From Loxodes magnus (lineage: Eukaryota > Ciliophora > Karyorelictea > Loxodida > Loxodidae), in assembly GCA_946699065.1 (NCBI GenBank), contig CAMPDV010001731.1, positions 1 to 64,000 of the forward strand: a stretch of DNA of 64,000 nt, read 5' to 3'. Below are positions 50,770-63,350 of this stretch, one piece after another. Position 1 is the stretch's first letter. Every line of letters begins with the position of its first letter. Position numbers and translations under genes: made by a program. The notes under the pieces were generated by a model that did not search any database, was not told the origin of the DNA, and saw nothing but the letters and a program-made list of their open reading frames with translations.

Positions 50770-53700
50770 TTAAAAAAAACTTTTATTCCAATCCGAATGT
50801 TTTTAGTCCGATCCAACCCAGACATCCAGTGTAAATCTCTGAGCAAAAAACATCCTTGTAAAAAAAACTTTTATTCCAATCCGAAATTATTTAGTCCGAT
50901 CCAACCCAGACATCCAGTGTAAATCTCTGAGCAAAAAACATCCTTGTAAAAAAAACTTTTATTCCAATCCGAAATTATTTAGTCCGATCCAACCCAGACA
51001 TCCAGTGTAAATCTCTGAGCAAAAAACATCCTTGTAAAAAAAACTTTTATTCCAATCCGAAATTATTTAGTCCGATCCAACCCAGACATCCAGTGTAAAT
51101 CTCTGAGCAAAAAACATCCTTGTAAAAAAAACTTTTATTCCAATCCGAAATTATTTAGTCCGATCCAACCCAGACATCCAGTGTAAATCTCTGAGCAAAA
51201 AACATCCTTGTAAAAAAAACTTTTATTCCAATCCGAAATTATTTAGTCCGATCCAACCCAGACATCCAGTGTAAATCTCTGAGCAAAAAGCAACCTTGTA
51301 AAAAAAACTTTTATTCCAATCCGAAATTATTTAGTCCGATCCAACCCAGACATCCAGTGTAAATCTCTGAGCAAAAAACAACCTTGTAAAAAAAACTTTT
51401 ATTCCAATCCGAATGTATTTAGTCCGATCCAACCCAGACATCCAGTGTAAATCTCTAAGCAAAAAACATCCTTGTAAAAAAAACTTTTATTCCAATCCGA
51501 AATTATTTAGTCCGATCCAACCCAGACATCCAGTGTAAATCTCTGAGCAAAAAACATCCTTGTAAAAAAAACTTTTATTCCAATCCGAAATTATTTAGTC
51601 CGATCCAACCCAGACATCCAGTGTAAATCTCTGAGCAAAAAACATCCTTGTAAAAAAAACTTTTATTCCAATCCGAAATTATTTAGTCCGATCCAACCCA
51701 GACATCCAGTGTAAATCTCTGAGCAAAAAACATCCTTGTAAAAAAAACTTTTATTCCAATCCGAATGTTTTTAGTCCGATCCAACCCAGACATCCAGTGT
51801 AAATCTCTGAGCAAAAAACATCCTTGTAAAAAAAACTTTTATTCCAATCCGAATGTTTTTAGTCCGATCCAACCCAGACATTCAGTGTAAATCTCTGAGC
51901 AAAAAACATCCTTGTAAAAAAAACTTTTATTCCAATCCGAAATTATTTAGTCCGATCCAACCCAGACATCCAGTGTAAATCTCTGAGCAAAAAACATCCT
52001 TGTAAAAAAAACTTTTATTCCAATCCGAATGTATTTAGTCCGATCCAACCCAGACATCCAGTGTAAATCTCTGAGCAAAAAACATCCTTTTAAAAAAAAC
52101 TTTTATTCCAATCCGAAATTATTTAGTCCGATCCAACCCAGACATCCAGTGTAAATCTCTGAGCAAAAAACATCCTTGTAAAAAAAACTTTTATTCCAAT
52201 CCGAAATTATTTAGTCCGATCCAACCCAGACATCCAGTGTAAATCTCTGAGCAAAAAACATCCTTGTAAAAAAAACTTTTATTCCAATGCGAAATTATTT
52301 AGTCCGATCCAACCCAGACATCCAGTCTAAATCTCTGAGCAAAAAACATCCTTGTAAAAAAAACTTTTATTCCAATCCGAATGTATTTAGTCCGATCCAA
52401 CCCAGACATCCAGTGTAAATCTCTGAGCAAAAAACATCCTTGTAAAAAAAACTTTTATTCCAATCCGAAATTATTTAGTCCGATCCAACCCAGACATCCA
52501 GTGTAAATCTCTGAGCAAAAAACATCCTTGTAAAAAAAACTTTTATTCCAATCCGAAATTATTTAGTCCGATCCAACCCAGACATCCAGTGTAAATCTCT
52601 GAGCAAAAAACATCCTTGTAAAAAAAACTTTTATTCCAATCCGAAATTATTTAGTCCGATCCAACCCAGACATACAGTGTAAATCTCTGAGCAAAAAACA
52701 TCCTTGTAAAAAAAACTTTTATTCCAATCCGAAATTATTTAGTCCGATCCAACCCAGACATACAGTGTAAATCTCTGAGCAAAAAACATCCTTGTAAAAA
52801 AAACTTTTATTCCAATCCGAAATTATTTAGTCCGATCCAACCCAGACATACAGTGTAAATCTCTGAGCAAAAAACATCCTTGTAAAAAAAACTTTTATTC
52901 CAATCCGAATGTTTTTAGTCCGATCCAACCCAGACATCCAGTGTAAATCTCTGAGCAAAAAACATCCTTGTAAAAAAAACTTTTATTCCAATCCGAAATT
53001 ATTTAGTCCGATCCAACCCAGACATCCAGTGTAAATCTCTGAGCAAAAAACATCCTTGTAAAAAAAACTTTTATTCCAATCCGAAATTATTTAGTCCGAT
53101 CCAACCCAGACATCCAGTGTAAATCTCTGAGCAAAAAACATCCTTGTAAAAAAAACTTTTATTCCAATCCGAAATTATTTAGTCCGATCCAACCCAGACA
53201 TACAGTGTAAATCTCTGAGCAAAAAACAACCTTGTAAAAAAAACTTTTATTCCAATCCGAAATTATTTAGTCCGATCCAACCCAGACATACAGTGTAAAT
53301 CTCTGAGCAAAAAACATCCTTGTAAAAAAAACTTTTATTCCAATCCGAAATTATTTAGTCCGATCCAACCCAGACATCCAGTGTAAATCTCTGAGCAAAA
53401 AACATCCTTGTAAAAAAAACTTTTATTCCAATCCGAAATTATTTAGTCCGATCCAACCCAGACATCCAGTGTAAATCTCTGAGCAAAAAACATCCTTGTA
53501 AAAAAAACTTTTATTCCAATCCGAAATTATTTAGTCCGATCCAACCCAGACATCCAGTGTAAATCTCTGAGCAAAAAGCAACCTTGTAAAAAAAACTTTT
53601 ATTCCAATCCGAATGTTTTTAGTCCGATCCAACCCAGACATCCAGTGTAAATCTCTGAGCAAAAAACATCCTTGTAAAAAAAACTTTTATTCCAATCCGA

Positions 53701-54113
53701 AATTATTTAGTCCGATCCAACCCAGACATCCAGTGTAAATCTCTGAGCAAAAAACATCCTTGTAAAAAAAACTTTTATTCCAATGCGAAATTATTTAGTC
53801 CGATCCAACCCAGACATCCAGTGTAAATCTCTGAGCAAAAAACATCCTTGTAAAAAAAACTTTTATTCCAATCCGAAATTATTTAGTCCGATCCAACCCA
53901 GACATCCAGTGTAAATCTCTGAGCAAAAAACATCCTTGTAAAAAAAACTTTTATTCCAATCCGAAATTATTTAGTCCGATCCAACCCAGACATCCAGTGT
54001 AAATCTCTGAGCAAAAAACATCCTTGTAAAAAAAACTTTTATTCCAATCCGAAATTATTTAGTCCGATCCAACCCAGACATCCAGTGTAAATCTCTGAGC
54101 AAAAAACATCCTT
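50770..54113 (+). repeat. 31-monomer higher-order repeat, copy IV (expanded, diverged)
   Basis: It follows copy III closely from 50770 to 52265: A81>G/T84>A 51210, T84>A 51298, B(G72>A) 51386, T 51738, T(C57>T) 51826, B 52002, G1>T 52090. The C24>G copy at 52266 also has G62>C. Then B-A-A-C57>A x3-T-A-A replaces the T-T-A of copy III, a net gain of six monomers. The C57>A/T84>A landmark at 53146 is 3256 bp from its counterpart at 49890. The T copy at 53586 lacks G62>A, and G1>T next appears at 54114. Confidence 0.82.
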
Positions 54114-57100
54114 TTAAAAAAAACTTTTATTCCAATCCGAAATTATTTAGTCCGATCCAACCCAGACATCCAGTGTAAATCTCTGAGCAAAAAACATCCT
54201 TGTAAAAAAAACTTTTATTCCAATCCGAAATTATTTAGTCCGATCCAACCCAGACATACAGTGTAAATCTCTGAGCAAAAAACATCCTTGTAAAAAAAAC
54301 TTTTATTCCAATCCGAAATTATTTAGTCCGATCCAACCCAGACATCCAGTGTAAATCTCTGAGCAAAAAACATCCTTGTAAAAAAAACTTTTATTCCAAT
54401 GCGAAATTATTTAGTCCGATCCAACCCAGACATCCAGTGTAAATCTCTGAGCAAAAAACATCCTTGTAAAAAAAACTTTTATTCCAATCCGAAATTATTT
54501 AGTCCGATCCAACCCAGACATTCAGTGTAAATCTCTGAGCAAAAAACATCCTTGTAAAAAAAACTTTTATTCCAATCCGAATGTTTTTAGTCCGATCCAA
54601 CCCAGACATCCAGTGTAAATCTCTGAGCAAAAAACATCCTTGTAAAAAAAACTTTTATTCCAATCCGAAATTATTTAGTCCGATCCAACCCAGACATCCA
54701 GTGTAAATCTCTGAGCAAAAAACATCCTTGTAAAAAAAACTTTTATTCCAATCCGAATGTATTTAGTCCGATCCAACCCAGACATCCAGTGTAAATCTCT
54801 GAGCAAAAAACAACCTTGTAAAAAAAACTTTTATTCCAATCCGAAATTATTTAGTCCGATCCAACCCAGACATCCAGTGTAAATCTCTGAGCAAAAAACA
54901 TCCTTGTAAAAAAAACTTTTATTCCAATCCGAAATTATTTAGTCCGATCCAACCCAGACATCCAGTGTAAATCTCTGAGCAAAAAACATCCTTGTAAAAA
55001 AAACTTTTATTCCAATCCGAAATTATTTAGTCCGATCCAACCCAGACATCCAGTGTAAATCTCTGAGCAAAAAACATCCTTGTAAAAAAAACTTTTATTC
55101 CAATCCGAAATTATTTAGTCCGATCCAACCCAGACATCCAGTGTAAATCTCTGAGCAAAAAACATCCTTTTAAAAAAAACTTTTATTCCAATCCGAAATT
55201 ATTTAGTCCGATCCAACCCAGACATCCAGTGTAAATCTCTGAGCAAAAAACATCCTTGTAAAAAAAACTTTTATTCCAATCCGAAATTATTTAGTCCGAT
55301 CCAACCCAGACATACAGTGTAAATCTCTGAGCAAAAAACATCCTTTTAAAAAAAACTTTTATTCCAATCCGAAATTATTTAGTCCGATCCAACCCAGACA
55401 TCCAGTGTAAATCTCTGAGCAAAAAACATCCTTGTAAAAAAAACTTTTATTCCAATCCGAAATTATTTAGTCCGATCCAACCCAGACATCCAGTGTAAAT
55501 CTCTGAGCAAAAAACAACCTTGTAAAAAAAACTTTTATTCCAATCCGAAATTATTTAGTCCGATCCAACCCAGACATACAGTGTAAATCTCTGAGCAAAA
55601 AACATCCTTTTAAAAAAAACTTTTATTCCAATCCGAAATTATTTAGTCCGATCCAACCCAGACATCCAGTGTAAATCTCTGAGCAAAAAACATCCTTTTA
55701 AAAAAAACTTTTATTCCAATCCGAATGTTTTTAGTCCGATCCAACCCAGACATCCAGTGTAAATCTCTGAGCAAAAAACATCCTTGTAAAAAAAACTTTT
55801 ATTCCAATCCGAAATTATTTAGTCCGATCCAACCCAGACATCCAGTGTAAATCTCTGAGCAAAAAACATCCTTGTAAAAAAAACTTTTATTCCAATCCGA
55901 AATTATTTAGTCCGATCCAACCCAGACATCCAGTGTAAATCTCTGAGCAAAAAACATCCTTGTAAAAAAAACTTTTATTCCAATCCGAATGTATTTAGTC
56001 CGATCCAACCCAGACATCCAGTGTAAATCTCTGAGCAAAAAACATCCTTGTAAAAAAAACTTTTATTCCAATCCGAAATTATTTAGTCCGATCCAACCCA
56101 GACATCCAGTGTAAATCTCTGAGCAAAAAACATCCTTGTAAAAAAAACTTTTATTCCAATCCGAATTTTTTAGTCCGATCCAACCCAGACATCCAGTGTA
56201 AATCTCTGAGCAAAAAACATCCTTGTAAAAAAAACTTTTATTCCAATCCGAATGTTTTTAGTCCGATCCAACCCAGACATCCAGTGTAAATCTCTGAGCA
56301 AAAAACATCCTTGTAAAAAAAACTTTTATTCCAATCCGAAATTATTTAGTCCGATCCAACCCAGACATCCAGTGTAAATCTCTGAGCAAAAAACATCCTT
56401 GTAAAAAAAACTTTTATTCCAATCCGAATGTTTTTAGTCCGATCCAACCCAGACATCCAGTGTAAATCTCTGAGCAAAAAACAACCTTGTAAAAAAAACT
56501 TTTATTCCAATCCGAAATTATTTAGTCCGATCCAACCCAGACATCCAGTGTAAATCTCTGAGCAAAAAACATCCTTGTAAAAAAAACTTTTATTCCAATC
56601 CGAAATTATTTAGTCCGATCCAACCCAGACATCCAGTGTAAATCTCTGAGCAAAAAACATCCTTGTAAAAAAAACTTTTATTCCAATCCGAAATTATTTA
56701 GTCCGATCCAACCCAGACATCCAGTGTAAATCTCTGAGCAAAAAACATCCTTGTAAAAAAAACTTTTATTCCAATCCGAAATTATTTAGTCCGATCCAAC
56801 CCAGACATCCAGTGTAAATCTCTGAGCAAAAAACATCCTTGTAAAAAAAACTTTTATTCCAATCCGAAATTATTTAGTCCGATCCAACCCAGACATCCAG
56901 TGTAAATCTCTGAGCAAAAAACATCCTTGTAAAAAAAACTTTTATTCCAATCCGAAATTATTTAGTCCGATCCAACCCAGACATACAGTGTAAATCTCTG
57001 AGCAAAAAACATCCTTGTAAAAAAAACTTTTATTCCAATCCGAAATTATTTAGTCCGATCCAACCCAGACATCCAGTGTAAATCTCTGAGCAAAAAACAT

Positions 57101-58776
57101 CCTTGTAAAAAAAACTTTTATTCCAATCCGAATGTTTTTAGTCCGATCCAACCCAGACATCCAGTGTAAATCTCTGAGCAAAAAACAACCTTGTAAAAAA
57201 AACTTTTATTCCAATCCGAAATTATTTAGTCCGATCCAACCCAGACATCCAGTGTAAATCTCTGAGCAAAAAACATCCTTGTAAAAAAAACTTTTATTCC
57301 AATCCGAAATTATTTAGTCCGATCCAACCCAGACATCCAGTGTAAATCTCTGAGCAAAAAGCAACCTTGTAAAAAAAACTTTTATTCCAATCCGAATGTT
57401 TTTTGTCCGATCCAACCCAGACATCCAGTGTAAATCTCTGAGCAAAAAACATCCTTGTAAAAAAAACTTTTATTCCAATCCGAAATTATTTAGTCCGATC
57501 CAACCCAGACATCCAGTGTAAATCTCTGAGCAAAAAACATCCTTGTAAAAAAAACTTTTATTCCAATCCGAAATTATTTAGTCCGATCCAACCCAGACAT
57601 CCAGTGTAAATCTCTGAGCAAAAAACATCCTTGTAAAAAAAACTTTTATTCCAATCCGAAATTATTTAGTCCGATCCAACCCAGACATCCAGTGTAAATC
57701 TCTGAGCAAAAAACATCCTTGTAAAAAAAACTTTTATTCCAATCCGAAATTATTTAGTCCGATCCAACCCAGACATCCAGTGTAAATCTCTGAGCAAAAA
57801 ACATCCTTGTAAAAAAAACTTTTATTCCAATCCGAATGTTTTTAGTCCGATCCAACCCAGACATCCAGTGTAAATCTCTGAGCAAAAAACATCCTTGTAA
57901 AAAAAACTTTTATTCCAATCCGAAATTATTTAGTCCGATCCAACCCAGACATCCAGTGTAAATCTCTGAGCAAAAAACATCCTTGTAAAAAAAACTTTTA
58001 TTCCAATCCGAAATTATTTAGTCCGATCCAACCCAGACATCCAGTGTAAATCTCTGAGCAAAAAACATCCTTGTAAAAAAAACTTTTATTCCAATCCGAA
58101 ATTATTTAGTCCGATCCAACCCAGACATCCAGTCTAAATCTCTGAGCAAAAAACATCCTTGTAAAAAAAACTTTTATTCCAATGCGAAATTATTTAGTCC
58201 GATCCAACCCAGACATCCAGTGTAAATCTCTGAGCAAAAAACATCCTTGTAAAAAAAACTTTTATTCCAATCCGAAATTATTTAGTCCGATCCAACCCAG
58301 ACATCCAGTGTAAATCTCTGAGCAAAAAACATCCTTGTAAAAAAAACTTTTATTCCAATCCGAATGTTTTTAGTCCGATCCAACCCAGACATCCAGTGTA
58401 AATCTCTGAGCAAAAAACATCCTTGTAAAAAAAACTTTTATTCCAATCCGAAATTATTTAGTCCGATCCAACCCAGACATCCAGTGTAAATCTCTGAGCA
58501 AAAAACATCCTTGTAAAAAAAACTTTTATTCCAATCCGAAATTATTTAGTCCGATCCAACCCAGACATCCAGTGTAAATCTCTGAGCAAAAAACATCCTT
58601 GTAAAAAAAACTTTTATTCCAATCCGAAATTATTTAGTCCGATCCAACCCAGACATCCAGTGTAAATCTCTGAGCAAAAAACATCCTTGTAAAAAAAACT
58701 TTTATTCCAATCCGAAATTATTTAGTCCGATCCAACCCAGACATACAGTGTAAATCTCTGAGCAAAAAACATCCTT
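54114..58776 (+). repeat. Transitional zone ending the G1>T monomers
   Basis: G1>T copies are at 54114, 55170, 55346, 55610 and 55698, the last being the final one in the window. A C57>T copy at 54466 is A-type, unlike the three T-type ones upstream. An 87-bp copy (56138-56224) lacks G30. A private A36>T is in T-type monomer 57369. G62>C occurs at 58073 on a C24 background, with C24>G in the next copy (58161). No gene or unique DNA is present. Confidence 0.85.
56138..56224 (+). repeat. 87-bp monomer: T-type lacking G30
   Basis: The type-defining segment reads GAATTTTTTAG, which is T-type with G30 removed. The same deletion is found in 62121-62207 and 63000-63086 and nowhere else in the window. 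All three are followed by T, A, T, supporting common descent. Confidence 0.88.
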
Positions 58777-60624
58777 GTAAAAAAAACTTTTATTCCAATC
58801 CGAATGTTTTTAGTCCGATCCAACCCAGACATCCAGTGTAAATCTCTGAGCAAAAAACATCCTTGTAAAAAAAACTTTTATTCCAATCCGAAATTATTTA
58901 GTCCGATCCAACCCAGACATCCAGTGTAAATCTCTGAGCAAAAAACATCCTTGTAAAAAAAACTTTTATTCCAATCCGAAATTATTTAGTCCGATCCAAC
59001 CCAGACATCCAGTGTAAATCTCTGAGCAAAAAACATCCTTGTAAAAAAAACTTTTATTCCAATCCGAAATTATTTAGTCCGATCCAACCCAGACATCCAG
59101 TGTAAATCTCTGAGCAAAAAACATCCTTGTAAAAAAAACTTTTATTCCAATCCGAATGTTTTTAGTCCGATCCAACCCAGACATCCAGTGTAAATCTCTG
59201 AGCAAAAAACATCCTTGTAAAAAAAACTTTTATTCCAATCCGAAATTATTTAGTCCGATCCAACCCAGACATCCAGTGTAAATCTCTGAGCAAAAAACAT
59301 CCTTGTAAAAAAAACTTTTATTCCAATCCGAAATTATTTAGTCCGATCCAACCCAGACATCCAGTGTAAATCTCTGAGCAAAAAACATCCTTGTAAAAAA
59401 AACTTTTATTCCAATCCGAATGTTTTTAGTCCGATCCAACCCAGACATCCAGTGTAAATCTCTGAGCAAAAAACATCCTTGTAAAAAAAACTTTTATTCC
59501 AATCCGAATGTTTTTAGTCCGATCCAACCCAGACATCCAGTGTAAATCTCTGAGCAAAAAACATCCTTGTAAAAAAAACTTTTATTCCAATCCGAATGTT
59601 TTTAGTCCGATCCAACCCAGACATCCAGTGTAAATCTCTGAGCAAAAAACATCCTTGTAAAAAAAACTTTTATTCCAATCCGAAATTATTTAGTCCGATC
59701 CAACCCAGACATCCAGTGTAAATCTCTGAGCAAAAAACATCCTTGTAAAAAAAACTTTTATTCCAATCCGAAATTATTTAGTCCGATCCAACCCAGACAT
59801 CCAGTGTAAATCTCTGAGCAAAAAACATCCTTGTAAAAAAAACTTTTATTCCAATCCGAAATTATTTAGTCCGATCCAACCCAGACATCCAGTGTAAATC
59901 TCTGAGCAAAAAACATCCTTGTAAAAAAAACTTTTATTCCAATCCGAAATTATTTAGTCCGATCCAACCCAGACATACAGTGTAAATCTCTGAGCAAAAA
60001 ACATCCTTGTAAAAAAAACTTTTATTCCAATCCGAATGTTTTTAGTCCGATCCAACCCAGACATCCAGTGTAAATCTCTGAGCAAAAAACATCCTTGTAA
60101 AAAAAACTTTTATTCCAATCCGAAATTATTTAGTCCGATCCAACCCAGACATCCAGTGTAAATCTCTGAGCAAAAAACATCCTTGTAAAAAAAACTTTTA
60201 TTCCAATCCGAAATTATTTAGTCCGATCCAACCCAGACATCCAGTGTAAATCTCTGAGCAAAAAACATCCTTGTAAAAAAAACTTTTATTCCAATCCGAA
60301 TGTTTTTAGTCCGATCCAACCCAGACATCCAGTGTAAATCTCTGAGCAAAAAACATCCTTGTAAAAAAAACTTTTATTCCAATCCGAAATTATTTAGTCC
60401 GATCCAACCCAGACATCCAGTGTAAATCTCTGAGCAAAAAACATCCTTGTAAAAAAAACTTTTATTCCAATCCGAAATTATTTAGTCCGATCCAACCCAG
60501 ACATCCAGTGTAAATCTCTGAGCAAAAAACATCCTTGTAAAAAAAACTTTTATTCCAATCCGAAATTATTTAGTCCGATCCAACCCAGACATACAGTGTA
60601 AATCTCTGAGCAAAAAACATCCTT
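58777..60624 (+). repeat. 21-monomer unit, copy 1
   Basis: Order: T, A, A, A, T (59129), A, A, T, T, T (59393-59656), A, A, A, A with C57>A (59921), T (60009), A, A, T (60273), A, A, A with C57>A (60537). The opening nine monomers recur at 60625, 1848 bp (21 x 88) later. Confidence 0.83.
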
Positions 60625-61680
60625 GTAAAAAAAACTTTTATTCCAATCCGAATGTTTTTAGTCCGATCCAACCCAGACATCCAGTGTAAATCTCTGAGCA
60701 AAAAACATCCTTGTAAAAAAAACTTTTATTCCAATCCGAAATTATTTAGTCCGATCCAACCCAGACATCCAGTGTAAATCTCTGAGCAAAAAACATCCTT
60801 GTAAAAAAAACTTTTATTCCAATCCGAAATTATTTAGTCCGATCCAACCCAGACATCCAGTGTAAATCTCTGAGCAAAAAACATCCTTGTAAAAAAAACT
60901 TTTATTCCAATCCGAAATTATTTAGTCCGATCCAACCCAGACATCCAGTGTAAATCTCTGAGCAAAAAACATCCTTGTAAAAAAAACTTTTATTCCAATC
61001 CGAATGTTTTTAGTCCGATCCAACCCAGACATCCAGTGTAAATCTCTGAGCAAAAAACATCCTTGTAAAAAAAACTTTTATTCCAATCCGAAATTATTTA
61101 GTCCGATCCAACCCAGACATCCAGTGTAAATCTCTGAGCAAAAAACATCCTTGTAAAAAAAACTTTTATTCCAATCCGAAATTATTTAGTCCGATCCAAC
61201 CCAGACATCCAGTGTAAATCTCTGAGCAAAAAACATCCTTGTAAAAAAAACTTTTATTCCAATCCGAATGTTTTTAGTCCGATCCAACCCAGACATCCAG
61301 TGTAAATCTCTGAGCAAAAAACATCCTTGTAAAAAAAACTTTTATTCCAATCCGAATGTTTTTAGTCCGATCCAACCCAGACATCCAGTGTAAATCTCTG
61401 AGCAAAAAACATCCTTGTAAAAAAAACTTTTATTCCAATCCGAATGTATTTAGTCCGATCCAACCCAGACATCCAGTGTAAATCTCTGAGCAAAAAACAT
61501 CCTTGTAAAAAAAACTTTTATTCCAATCCGAATGTTTTTAGTCCGATCCAACCCAGACATCCAGTGTAAATCTCTGAGCAAAAAACATCCTTGTAAAAAA
61601 AACTTTTATTCCAATGCGAAATTATTTAGTCCGATCCAACCCAGACATCCAGTGTAAATCTCTGAGCAAAAAACATCCTT
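60625..61680 (+). repeat. 21-monomer unit, partial copy 2
   Basis: It opens T, A, A, A, T (60977), A, A, T, T as at 58777, then has B (61417), T (61505) and A with C24>G (61593), where copy 1 has T, A, A. The match therefore covers about nine monomers before diverging. Confidence 0.8.
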
Positions 61681-62471
61681 GTAAAAAAAACTTTTATTCC
61701 AATCCGAATGTTTTTAATCCGATCCAACCCAGACATCCAGTGTAAATCTCTGAGCAAAAAACATCCTTGTAAAAAAAACTTTTATTCCAATCCGAAATTA
61801 TTTAGTCCGATCCAACCCAGACATCCAGTGTAAATCTCTGAGCAAAAAACATCCTTGTAAAAAAAACTTTTATTCCAATCCGAATGTATTTAGTCCGATC
61901 CAACCCAGACATCCAGTGTAAATCTCTGAGCAAAAAACATCCTTGTAAAAAAAACTTTTATTCCAATCCGAAATTATTTAGTCCGATCCAACCCAGACAT
62001 CCAGTGTAAATCTCTGAGCAAAAAACATCCTTGTAAAAAAAACTTTTATTCCAATCCGAAATTATTTAGTCCGATCCAACCCAGACATACAGTGTAAATC
62101 TCTGAGCAAAAAACATCCTTGTAAAAAAAACTTTTATTCCAATCCGAATTTTTTAGTCCGATCCAACCCAGACATCCAGTGTAAATCTCTGAGCAAAAAA
62201 CATCCTTGTAAAAAAAACTTTTATTCCAATCCGAATGTTTTTAGTCCGATCCAACCCAGACATCCAGTGTAAATCTCTGAGCAAAAAACATCCTTGTAAA
62301 AAAAACTTTTATTCCAATCCGAAATTATTTAGTCCGATCCAACCCAGACATCCAGTGTAAATCTCTGAGCAAAAAACATCCTTGTAAAAAAAACTTTTAT
62401 TCCAATCCGAATGTTTTTAGTCCGATCCAACCCAGACATCCAGTGTAAATCTCTGAGCAAAAAACATCCTT
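61681..62471 (+). repeat. 9-monomer unit, copy 1 (791 bp)
   Basis: Order: T with G37>A (61681), A, B (61857), A, A with C57>A (62033), 87-bp copy lacking G30 (62121-62207), T, A, T. It is followed at once by a ten-monomer version. Confidence 0.88.
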
Positions 62472-63350
62472 GTAAAAAAAACTTTTATTCCAATCCGAAT
62501 GTTTTTAATCCGATCCAACCCAGACATCCAGTGTAAATCTCTGAGCAAAAAACATCCTTGTAAAAAAAACTTTTATTCCAATCCGAAATTATTTAGTCCG
62601 ATCCAACCCAGACATCCAGTGTAAATCTCTGAGCAAAAAACATCCTTGTAAAAAAAACTTTTATTCCAATCCGAATGTATTTAGTCCGATCCAACCCAGA
62701 CATCCAGTGTAAATCTCTGAGCAAAAAACATCCTTGTAAAAAAAACTTTTATTCCAATCCGAAATTATTTAGTCCGATCCAACCCAGACATCCAGTGTAA
62801 ATCTCTGAGCAAAAAACATCCTTGTAAAAAAAACTTTTATTCCAATCCGAAATTATTTAGTCCGATCCAACCCAGACATCCAGTGTAAATCTCTGAGCAA
62901 AAAACATCCTTGTAAAAAAAACTTTTATTCCAATCCGAAATTATTTAGTCCGATCCAACCCAGACATACAGTGTAAATCTCTGAGCAAAAAACATCCTTG
63001 TAAAAAAAACTTTTATTCCAATCCGAATTTTTTAGTCCGATCCAACCCAGACATCCAGTGTAAATCTCTGAGCAAAAAACATCCTTGTAAAAAAAACTTT
63101 TATTCCAATCCGAATGTTTTTAGTCCGATCCAACCCAGACATCCAGTGTAAATCTCTGAGCAAAAAACATCCTTGTAAAAAAAACTTTTATTCCAATCCG
63201 AAATTATTTAGTCCGATCCAACCCAGACATCCAGTGTAAATCTCTGAGCAAAAAACATCCTTGTAAAAAAAACTTTTATTCCAATCCGAATGTTTTTAGT
63301 CCGATCCAACCCAGACATCCAGTGTAAATCTCTGAGCAAAAAACAACCTT
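62472..63350 (+). repeat. 10-monomer unit, copy 2 (879 bp)
   Basis: Order: T with G37>A (62472), A, B (62648), A, A, A with C57>A (62912), 87-bp copy lacking G30 (63000-63086), T, A, T with T84>A (63263). Relative to 61681 one extra A-type monomer is present. The tail (87-bp, T, A, T with T84>A) also matches 56138 onward. Confidence 0.88.
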
